Positions 53,601 to 64,000 of a stretch of 64,000 bases of DNA are shown piece by piece. The first letter of the stretch is position 1. The number at the start of each line of letters is the position of its first letter. The notes under the pieces are model-generated. The model saw nothing but the letters and a program-made list of their open reading frames with translations. It did not search any database and was not told the DNA's origin. The translations under genes and the position numbers were made by a program. Source of the DNA: Progne subis subis (Eukaryota; Chordata; Aves; Passeriformes; Hirundinidae). The stretch spans positions 3,218,322 to 3,282,321 of the forward strand of contig JAKJHU010000065.1 of the NCBI GenBank assembly GCA_022316685.1, written 5' to 3'.

Positions 53601-56600
53601 CAATGCTCAGTTCCACAATTTTTCAATTATTTAAAACCTACAGGAGGACTGAAAAAGTTACCCAGAAATAATCCAGCCAGCTGGACAATAATGCCAGTTT
53701 CCAGAATTGGCAGATATGCGCAGCAAATGCAGAGAAAGAAGACTGATGGCAAAAAAGGTTAGAGGAAAGGCATCTGAACAAAATAATCGTAGAAGTTGGG
53801 ACCAGTTGAGTGTGAGGCAAAGGTGTCTTCCTATATCCAAAACTACTTCTCTACTTTTTTGAGTAGGCTTTAATTAAGATATATCAATACCTGAAATATC
53901 AATAATGTAACACTGTGTCAACATTTGCCATAAAATATTTAAGTTAATCAATATGGCACTAATTTATATAAATATTATCCCCAAGTTATCCTTGAATTAA
54001 AGCTTTTGGACTATCAAATAAAGAGTAGATTCTACCTCACATATTTGGAAACAATTCAACTGGATATAGTTGGGAAACAAACACCTAAAAAAACTTGGGA
54101 ACAAAATCTGGTTTTAAATAGTTTCCAACTAGATCAAGTTACCACTTTCTTCTGAGACCACTGTGACATTAAAAAAAAAAGAGACCCGCTAGCTGAAACA
54201 AATATAAAAAAAAATCTTCCTAAAGATTCTTGTAAATTTGCATAATCTTCCCTCCAATATTTGATTCTATGTTTAGCCATCAATGCACCACTTCTCTGCA
54301 CAGTGATGTAATGCTTTATACTAAATCTGAAAAAGATAATGCCCTCGCCCTATTTAACAAAATCACTGGTACCTTCAATTCATGTTTTATTGTTACATCC
54401 ATTTACATCTTTAAGAAAAAAAAAAGATGTCTTCCCTAAAACATTGCTTATAAATACTTTTTTCTTGGACTTTGCCTGACTGGCACTGCTTGTTAATTCT
54501 GCAGTCCTGAAGCCAGGACAGTGCAGTGTATTCAGGTGGAAAAGTCTATCACAAGAGTCCTTATCTAATTGCTCAAATTCTCAGTGTGACAGTTCTCCCT
54601 CTTCTAGGGATGAGCTGCCTGAAGAAGATGAAAAATGCCTGGTTTGGCTTTCTTAAGCAACTTGTGTGTTTTCTACTCCTTAGATCTCGCCTCCCTTCCT
54701 TTACTGCACCAGGGAATCTGAAGACAAAAATACCTCTCAAGTGTAAGGAAAGTACCAGATCAGTCTTATGCAGCTCATTCATTCCCATATTTCAACCAAA
54801 CTAAGAACATACAAGTTGTAGGTTTTAAATAGAAAAAGCAATATACTAAAATAACAAGAACATAAAACTAAAATAAATTTTATCTACCAGGAGGTGATGT
54901 AGGAAGCAGTGATGAAAAATCATGCCAAATCTCTTGCTAGCAAAACTTACACAAGCATACAACTCAATGTGCTTCTAGAAAACAAATTTTTTAGGAAGAA
55001 ATTCAGATTTCCAGAGAACTGTAGTATCATTCCAGTGGCATATTGTAATTTCTATTAGAGTATTATTATCAGAAATATTAAAGGTTGTGGGTTTACTTTG
55101 GATTTTTCAAATTATTTATTAAGACAGATAAGACAATATAGTATGTACCTAAAGGTATTCATGTTAACAGCAAACCTCAATTTTTCAACAGTAGCACATA
55201 CTCCACAGCCCAGAGAGCTGTGCTGACAAGAAGGTACTTTTTCAGAACAATGTGGAAAGAATTTTGGCTTCCAAATAAAGGGTAATTGGGAATTTTTATT
55301 TCCCTCTAGATACAGCTTCATTTCTGTCACTCAAGTAAGAAATTTAGTGACCGTTGAATGCAAGAGTCTGATTTTCGCAACCTATGTATAATTTTTTAAT
55401 GTATACATGTGAATAATTCCATATACACATCAATAGAACAGCAGGCTTTTATTACAGATATGTGGATTGCAAACAGTGATTTTACAAGTTTGGATTGAAA
55501 CTCATTATTTATGCTTTGGTCTATCATGATTAAAGTATAATCCACTAGCTCACCACCTTCACCTTCTAAAGTATCCAGAGGGAATATTATACCACACTAT
55601 TCAGGCATTTATTCACTGAATCAGTTAAGACCTTTATATTTTACCAGTAACCAGGTACCTTGAAGTTAATGTCACACACAAGAATAAGTTCACTAACAGG
55701 ACAATTCTTTAAAAGCCTTTCTACCTACAAATTGCAAAAGCTATATATCCATCTACACAGTTTAAATCAAAATATATAGAAAAGAGGGCATTTTCAAAGC
55801 ACAGCTTCTTGCCTCTTTGTGATTCTCCCAATTTAAATGCAGGCTTTTGCAGCAAGCCTTGCACTGTATACAATTAATGCTGTAGTCAATTAAAGGGAAG
55901 CTTGAGGGAATTCAAAAAGGAGACCCTGTTTTAGGGTTTGCTGCTCCTCTGAAGCTGCACCCCAACATGTGTTATGCTTTTCCTGTAGGTTCTGCTGACC
56001 TTTGCTTTTCTGCTATAGAAATGTCATGTGATAAGACCCCACCCTCTCATTCAGTCATAGATGAGACTGGAATAGAGACCTTACAAGACCTTAGCATTCT
56101 CTGAGTCTCTAACATGGAAATATTCACTCTGATTTGCCTCGGGATTTTCCTTCTGGCAAACCCACCATTTACTCTTTTTCCTTCAGGGTACAAATAGTAC
56201 TTCACATGAAATCCGCTGCCTTCTTTTAACATGTGTTTTGTTAGCTTTTTTATCATCTTCCAACACCACGAGTAAGAGGTGGCAGATGCTTAAGGGAATT
56301 AAAAACGTAAATATTTTCTCCATCCCACAGGCCAAATATTCTAAAATCAGTAGTAGACTCAAAAGACTTATTTGCTCCTGCCACAAGCAATCCAACTTGC
56401 ATCAAAGTTATCCTCTCTAAAATACACCAAGGGTTCCTGAATACTAGTTTCTTTACCAACTCAGCTGACAGATATTCCAGCAATAAATTCAAGTAACAAA
56501 TGTTATTTTGCAGCTGACAGCTTTAACAAGTGACTGGCTAGCACCAGATAATCAACAGTTCCATAGTCAGGAATGCCAGACACCTTCAACAGAGCAAATG

Positions 56601-59600
56601 ATAAACTGTCCAAATCTGACCCTGCATAACATCAACCAAGCATAACTCCCAGACATGCAAAAACTCAGAAGAAAATTGAATCAATGACCAACAAGTCAAG
56701 TCACCATCACGACAGTGCCCTTACCCTGACAACAATCTGAAATGCATCTTATGAATTCAGGAGTGTAACAGAAAAGAGAAAGGTTAGGAAGTGTTATGCA
56801 AATTTATCTTTAAATTATATACATATATAAAACAAATAAAATGCTTTGCAGTGCAAAGGGGTTGTGTTTCTGAGAAACAGCCCAGAGGAAGAATTCCATA
56901 TTGCAGGCTAATTGAATACAGCATTGTCAATTGCCTGTTAGATGATTTGGGGACAACTGCCAGAAAACACAAGACGAAAGGGCCAAAAAGAAAGGAAAAC
57001 ATCTGAAATTCTACTAATAAAGACTAAAAGTGTAAAATGAGAAAGAAATTACTCTTTTTTTAGTACTTCCTTCCTTTGCTCTTTTCCACTTTAGATGACA
57101 GAAAATGATTAAGTCTAAGACCTCAAGGAAAGAAACCAGCTTAGAGAACCTAACAGAGAAATAAAAAATACACTTTAAAAAAATACTCCATAAGCTACTG
57201 GCTCCATCACAATCAGTCAGCAAGAAATTCACCAAGGATAATGTTTGATGTATTATGTACAATACCTGTGAGAAACTGTATTATTAATGAGATTAAATGT
57301 TTAATTAACATCTCCAGGAGACTTCATTTAGTTTTGTAAAACCTGCTTTCCAAACAAATTCCTGCATTATGAAACCATTTACAATTAATGTGATGTATCC
57401 AATATCGCCAAATTCTAACAAAATTCAAAATTGTCTATATACCATTATCTCTCTTCTAATTTCCTTAAGTCATTCTGACAGCATAAAGTACTTACTAGGA
57501 TAGAACTGAAGCTGGACTTCCCTAATTTAAGACAGGAGGGGGTAAAAAGCAGCAGGTGTGGCTTAGCAGGAGGCGCTGAAGGAACACCTTCAAGCAGGCT
57601 ACAAGCATAAAGCAAGGGTAACTTAAAGGTAGCTTTGTCCCAACTAAAATTCTGCTAGGTCTACATTTTCTTCTGAAGTGGTGTTTTCTGAGACCCTGTC
57701 AGAATCCTGGCTTCTATTAAAGGGTTTTACCCACACAGCAACACAACAATCACTGCTGAACAACAGAACAAAGTGCATCACATCGGGGAACAGAGAATGC
57801 AGTATCCACCTAAAGTTGCAAGGAAAGTTTAATGAACAGGATGAAATTACTAAATTCAGCTGAAATATCATCTTCAAAGATAAGTAATAAACCTATAGCC
57901 TCAGAAGACTCCTCCTGTGATACTTCAGTTTTAAGATGATCATCAGGGTTTATTGTTTCACATTACTCATTCTTTATGCTTGTGGGCACTTTGCTTATTA
58001 AATAAATAGTTTTTTCCACTTTTCTCTGAGGAAGTTCTTTTCCCAGACCAGCTGGGGGAAGGGGCCATTTGGATTTGCTTTCCAGAGAAACCCCATTTGG
58101 AGGTTTCCTCCCAAATTTGCCCTAAACCAGGACAACTGTGTTCAAAGCTGGTGAGTTCACAATTTCAAGTCAGAGTTTCACACAGTTCCAACCAATGGAG
58201 CTGTAAGGATCTTTCTGGTATGGAGCCAATACACTTTCTCAAATCATTACTGGACTTGTTTATTCTTTATGAAAAGGATTACTCACTGACAATCATTACT
58301 TGACAATTATTCTAAGACTTCAAGATGCAAATGAAATTTCATGCTAGCACTTTGACACTGGGTAGTTGAGAATGATCTATATCCTGAATTTAAAGCAGGT
58401 ATTTTGCAATATTCAATAACTTTTAGTTTCCAACACTATGAATAAAGTATGTTTTGTTTTAAATAAAATAGTATTCTTTCAGTTGACAGCTACACACAGT
58501 GCTTTCTAAAGACTACAATTCACAGTCCTTTTCTTTTTTGGAATACTGGGGACAACAGAACAAAATCAAAAATTACTTTCCTCATATCTCTTTATACCTC
58601 AAAAGTGCCCAAAAGGGTGTAACTTATCACTACTATTCTTTCCAATTTACTGCTAATGTGTGATACAGTTTTCATACAGCTTAAACTACTAGTTTCTACT
58701 TTTTAATGTATATATGACTACTACCTAAACCAGAATAGCACCAAAAAGCTTCAGCCAAGATTAAACAAGTAGCTTGCACAGTCACAGAGTCACATTCCTA
58801 TCATTCCTTTCTCCAGCTCAATACTTACCAAGCTTTTTGAGACAGAGGGGACAAAAAAGGTTAAAAGGAACTACATTCCCTCTTTCACCCTGAAGTATTT
58901 TCAGGTTTACTCCTTCAAAATCTCCTTGGTTATCTGTAGTATCATGGCCCCCTCCTTGTCAAAATTCTACTCCCCACCAGAGCTAGGAGCCTTTCCTCAT
59001 CACTAACAACAAAATGCAACAGACACCCTTCTGGCACAGCTTATTCACTGATCCTCACCAACTACACACCATCCCTCCTCAGCAGGGTCCTGCTATTTTG
59101 GCTTCTTCCCACTTCACAGACGTTATTATTCTCAATATAATAATTTTAAAAAGCATTGATTTCACTCTACTTTCCAATTCAGATAACGGCCATTTGATCT
59201 ATTCTGTGTGGTTAAAGGCTTAAGGACTTTGTCACATTTAATAAAGAAAGTAAAGAAGAAATATTTTGCACTTACCTAAATTGCCATCAACGTACATGAG
59301 TTTAAATGAAGAAAACATGGGAACATGCAAAATAAAGCTTAAACCAACAAGTATGCATACAAATCAAGAGAAATATTTTTTTTAAAAAAGCTGAAGAGAG
59401 CAGGAAACAACAATACAGTGAAAAACAGAAAACAAGGTGAATGAATGTGATGAACCTACCGGCTTTACAGAATCATCCTAAAAGACCTTAAGAAGCTTTC
59501 ACTGGTTGTAAGTACTACATTAAAATTTGACATTGGAAGTATTTTTTCTTGAAGATACTTACTTAGTAAAAATACAGCTAATTTTTTTTTAAGATTATTA

Positions 59601-60468
59601 ATATGAAAATGTACCTCAGGTGGCATAGTAAACCACATGCACAACATTTCCATTCCTCAGGCTCCTAGCTCTGAGTTGTGTAACCATGCACTTCATTAAT
59701 ATTCACAATAAGCTTCAAAATCCCTGCTGTTTCACACATTTACAGAATAAGATGAGCTGAAAAGTTTATACCCCAAAAAATCCTCTTCTGAGCACATCTG
59801 GTATTAAACAATGAAAGGTCCTTTCCAATCAGTAATCAACTGCCTACTTTGACCCATTAATGTGAGTTTATAGGTAATTATCACCTTCCTTAAATACCCA
59901 AGTGTTGGCAACTACCTGCATATTCCACTACAATGGATCCACAAGAACTTCAAGGGGCATAAACAAAATATTGAAAAAATATTTTTTTAATAACGTATAC
60001 CTTAGCCTAATCCATGTTTTATTAGGAACATAGTTTGATTAGTACAGAAAAGGGAAACACCCTTTCAGAATATCTGTTAGTATATTTTCCTTTATTGTTC
60101 TGTTTAGATATTTGTCACGAATCAAAGTGAAAACGAAGAGCACATGAAATAACACTGAGTAGCTACTCACAGTTCTGAATTCGTGAATAGACATTCCCTT
60201 CTCTACTGATTATTTCATCAGCTCTATTCTACTAATTGCAGCATCTGAGTTATTCATATTGCTACAGATAGACAAAAGTTATTCTGAGAGGCTATTTTAA
60301 GAAAATTTTGTATTCAACACTATGTGGCTCAGAGGAACTGCTCACTATCCTTTTTACCCTCTATCTCAATCAGAAGCATATTCCTGTAGTATCAGGATAG
60401 GAACTACACTTCAAAGATCAAAATTCATAATATGTTTTCAAAGAACACACCAAGTCAATTAAAATTAC

Positions 60469-60476
60469 CTGGTTTT
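60469..60476 (-). CDS. ERC2: Candidate 8-nt ERC2 microexon completing E-N-Q
   Basis: On the minus strand the eight bases AAAACCAG are bounded by an acceptor-like tract (TCCTTCTTTCCCTTACAG, 60477-60494) and a GTAATT donor (60463-60468). CAG followed by GTAATT matches the donor consensus except at +5. No AG dinucleotide occurs for about 60 nt upstream of the acceptor, and a CTGAC branch-point-like motif lies at the far end of that zone. ERC proteins read S-H-E-E-N-Q just before the H-L-Q that begins the 417-nt exon. These eight bases would supply the last two bases of the second E codon plus N and Q, if the preceding exon ends with the G of that codon. Phase then fits the exon at 25215-25631. 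A chance match is possible. The alternative is that the large upstream exon itself ends in E-N-Q and this site is a decoy. Confidence 0.35.
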
Positions 60477-63400
60477 CTGTAAGGGAAAGAAGGATCATGT
60501 TTGCCCATTTATTTCCAAGAACATATAACCATGTCAGACTGAAAAAGAGCCACTGTTCATTGCACGCAATGTCCATTCTGTATTAACTATGTAGCATTAA
60601 ATGATATTTCTAAGTAGGTAAAAGGGCTTTATTTTGTGCAACTGGGCTTAATATTCATTTTAAAAATGTCAGCGATTCAGTTTTTGCAATGTCATAAAAG
60701 CAGCATAAACATTAATGTATTATATTCAAAGCAGCCAATCCAAATCAATAAATTAGTTTTCCCTCTTGACAGGCAACAACCTTGGAAGTTAATATTGTTG
60801 AACAATGTCTTCTGTCTTCCCAGCACTTCCCACCTCATCACCTTCTGTTCTCCACTGAAACCTTCTACACAAACTTTTCTATACTTACACATTATTAAAA
60901 TCTTCTATTTGAGCCAGATTAGAGGGAACAACTACCTATCTAAGGGGAAAAAAAGCAAAATCTGTTTGAGACATTGCAAATGGATGACTCCAAGATGAAG
61001 AACCACTTTAAACAGTTAAAAACATGTAGAGTACTTCCTGCCCCTCTGTATATCAACACATATAAGATAATTCCAGTTATGCTGTGAGAAAATATCAAAG
61101 ACTATGAAGAGCAAAAGACAACTAGATGTGGGCTGTGATATCAAAGTACAGGTACTGAAAGCCTACACTTTCAGAAACTTAACAACTTTCAATAGAAAAA
61201 CAGGAACGTCCAAGTTACTGTCCATAAACTTCCTCATGGATCTCTTTCTGCTTCCAAAAGGTTTAATTTTATCAGTTTTCCTGTTGAAACAGACCTTACT
61301 ATTTCAAACTAATTCATTTATTTGGCAGATTTATTTTCATTTTTAATCCTACTTTCCAGGATGTTTTTAAGCCTTTCCAATCTTGACATTATCTGGATGC
61401 ATAACACATATCCATCTCGTAACACATATCCATTTAGGGCACTGATGAAAACCTCAAGCACATGACTGATCCCTACCAGCTCCTACTGGAAATCTTTCCA
61501 ATTTCACCATGAATCACTGATGATTACACTTCGACATAGGCTTCCAATCAAATAGTTCTACATATAGTAGCAATTTCCTGTCATATGCTTCCCACCAGCT
61601 CCCTAAAGGGAAATCTTTTGAGACATAAAATTTTGTTAACATCAATATGTTGCTACTGTTTTTCCCTTATGCATAAGGTGTGTTTTCCTGTCATCCAAGA
61701 AAAAAACCACATTTCTTTGACATTACTTTTGACAAATCCTTATTGGGTGTGTCTTTTTTTATCCCCCTCCCATATTTAGAAATAGCTAATTATTTTTCAA
61801 AACGCAGTTTCCAAATAATTCTTTGGGTTTTGCAATATTTTTTCAGAAACTACTATAAAAACACGAAACATTTCATTCATTCTCTCATTTCACCTTTTTT
61901 TAGCAGGCAGATAGATTTCCCCTTCCCCAGTTTTCTGGGAATTCCCAAACTTTGCTAGAAAAGGAATCCAGGCAGGGTCACTTTCATCGTGGACAACGAA
62001 TGCGAAAACACTTTTTAGTGTTTCAGTATGAAACAACTCAGTTTTCAAGAAAGTTTTATAAGCCAGTAAGTCTCAAACACACAAGGACAGAATGATCACT
62101 TTTAGGACATATGTGATAGAGCACATCACTTTCTTGGTTCTTTAAAGTTACAGCTTTTTGATGATTCTAATTTAAATTAGTTGTTTGAAAGAATCAATAG
62201 CCCTCTGGATAAGAGTGACAAACAAGCTGATAGCCAGCTTGGGCTTCCAAAGCCATTCCTTCAGAAAGGTTCCTCTCCAAATGCTTCCAAGAAAAGTAAG
62301 CAGCAATTACATAAGAGGATGGGTGCTTTTATTCACAAATATTTGATTACTAGAGAGGAAATAGCAGAAACACATGGTTGACTCCCAAAACCAACAGAGT
62401 CCCCGTGGAGTTTTGCTGGAACCTGTGGCTGGGCTTTCTGCTGACTGACACTTCCTGAGTAACCCAGAGAACAGAGTGATCAGTAAGATCACTATTTTTC
62501 CTCGTGGTATTTGGTTATTCAGGGCAGCAAAGACAAAAATCAAATGCAAAGAAGAATTTTATAAGACTAAGCAAATAGTCAGAGGCTGATAGATGAAATT
62601 CAGGGAGATAAAAGTGGCACACAGTGAAAATAATCCTACCCTTAAGCATAACAAGCTGGGATCTAAACTAGTTAGAATTAATGGTGAGGTTTTTTCAGCT
62701 ATGATAAATATTTCCATTAAGATATTAACTTAGTACTCAGTAGCAGCAAAAATAAAGGCATCCAAAATGGGAAAGAACAAACTAATTGTTGGGAATTCCT
62801 GTGAGAGATATACAGAATAAAAGGGCAAACACTACAACATCAACACAACTCATTTTACACCTTATCAAAAACATAAGGTGTTTTGGTCTCCTCGCCTCAA
62901 AAAAAAAAAAATCCCAAACACATAAGATATCTGAAAAGCATCATGTTACTGTTTCACAAGGAATTACCACACATGGTAAGATTTTCCTGTCTGAAAAAGA
63001 GCTGAGGGAGGGATGTGATGATGGCACTGTAAAGTCCTAAGTAGCACTGAGACCAGCACCAGACATCAATTATTTATTGCTTCTTTCAGTACAAGGAACA
63101 GGAAATCCTAGCAAAAGCAGCTGGTCTAGTGCAAAACCAAATGAAAGGTATGTGAGGCTGTAAGAGCCTGGGGCACTGGCATTTTAAACAGGCACAAAAG
63201 TAACTGGCTGAATTTGTCTGAATTTAAAGTCCACTGAGTTATTAAGCACAAAGAAACAGCAGCTGGATCATAAGGAATACTCCCTGGGGAGAGCACTGTA
63301 TACTTGGCCTCTTCTGTCAATGCTTGGACACTGTTAGCAATGGAATACTGAGCTACCCAATCTTTGTGTTATTGTATTATAGCATAAGGATTCATGTTAA

Positions 63401-64000
63401 ATATATGCATAGGGCAAAATACATTGTTTTTGTCAGGTTTGCTCTTACAAGAAAAGAAGAGAATTTGTCAAAAAGACAGGATATGAATGAACTCATAACT
63501 GAGCTACTAGTTTACCTTCCCTTCAATATAAGGAAAACTAGCTTTTAGGGGAAAAACCCAAAAGATAACCTCATTGGTGCGTGACAAAGCCTCCAAATAC
63601 CAGATTCAAATTCCAAGTGTCAGTAAAAGAAATTAACGTGACACTTACATAAGAAATACACGAGACTGTATTAAAACATTTCTCCTCCTAAGGCGACACC
63701 AAGCACCACCATTAAAGTACCTAACCCACAAAGTTTTTGAAAAACAGAAGGTCCACCATGCATCTTTTTGGTTCTAGCAGCATCCTAGTGCATTAAAATA
63801 AATAATCAGGAAGTACTACCATCAGTCTGGATACAAAATTTATACAAGAAAGTAATAAATTAATTCATTGGACTGAATTACTGATGAAAACCTAGTCAGT
63901 TTCCCACTGAAGTAACTAGTAACAGACTTGCCAGGTCATGTAGGTTCATGATATACCTAAAAGGTGGAAACTTTGCTGAGAAGCTCTAATTGATCACAAA

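Larger units (their letters stand above)
25632..64000 (-). other. ERC2: ERC2 intron(s) upstream of the 417-nt exon, at least 38 kb
   Basis: No sequence resembling the large N-terminal ERC2 exon was found here, so the next certain coding exon should lie beyond 64000. If the 8-nt microexon at 60469-60476 is real, this stretch is two introns: 25632-60468 (34,837 bp) and 60477 onward. Contents are an LTR fragment (29805-30181), homopolymer and microsatellite tracts, a repeat cluster at 34.5-35.4 kb and a GC-rich patch at about 47.4-47.7 kb. The rest is AT-rich sequence in which I see no genes. The long stretches 36-47 kb and 48-60 kb hold nothing I can name. Confidence 0.85.

Noticed and set aside
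57563..57576. CTCF-like TTAGCAGGAGGCGC
   Set aside because: Three mismatches to the consensus. Too weak to annotate.
63603..63617. tRNA T-arm-like GATTCAAATTCC
   Set aside because: No matching stems or A box nearby. Not a tRNA gene.

Overview
This window is an intronic stretch of a vertebrate nuclear genome, almost certainly a bird. It is AT-rich, has no dense coding, and carries a CR1-type LINE 3' end and two LTR fragments resembling an abundant avian endogenous retrovirus family. No prokaryotic gene organisation, CRISPR array or tRNA/rRNA gene was seen.

The only clear coding content is two exons on the minus strand, read from high to low coordinates. A 417-nt exon (25215-25631) encodes 139 residues of coiled coil. 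A 75-nt exon (123-197) encodes 25 residues. Joined in phase 0, they match consecutive parts of ERC2 (ELKS2/CAST), a scaffold of the presynaptic active zone. Paralogue-diagnostic residues favour ERC2 over ERC1. The two exons are separated by a 25,017-bp intron. At least 38 kb upstream of the 417-nt exon is also intronic. The large N-terminal coding exon was not found and should lie beyond position 64000.

The most interesting candidate is an 8-nt segment at 60469-60476 (minus strand). It has a strong pyrimidine tract and AG acceptor on one side and a near-consensus donor on the other. It would supply exactly the nucleotides needed to complete the ERC-family residues E-N-Q just before the 417-nt exon, so it may be a microexon.

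Layout: 1-72, end of an avian ERV LTR only 49 bp from the ERC2 donor. 123-197, ERC2 exon. 198-25214, intron with a possible 100-nt pseudo-exon at 9956-10055, an E-box cluster near 14.3 kb and a CR1 fragment at 22182-22412. 25215-25631, ERC2 exon, preceded in the transcript by two pyrimidine-rich tracts. 25632-64000, intron with a rearranged LTR at 29805-30181 flanked by 59-bp direct repeats, an 18-nt G run near 30.6 kb, a GC-richer block with short tandem repeats and a CTCF-like motif at 34.5-35.4 kb, and an unexplained GC-rich patch near 47.5 kb. Nearly all other open reading frames look like chance ORFs in AT-rich intron.

Gene and repeat identities come from recognition of family sequence, not from a database search. 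Sequence conservation could not be tested.
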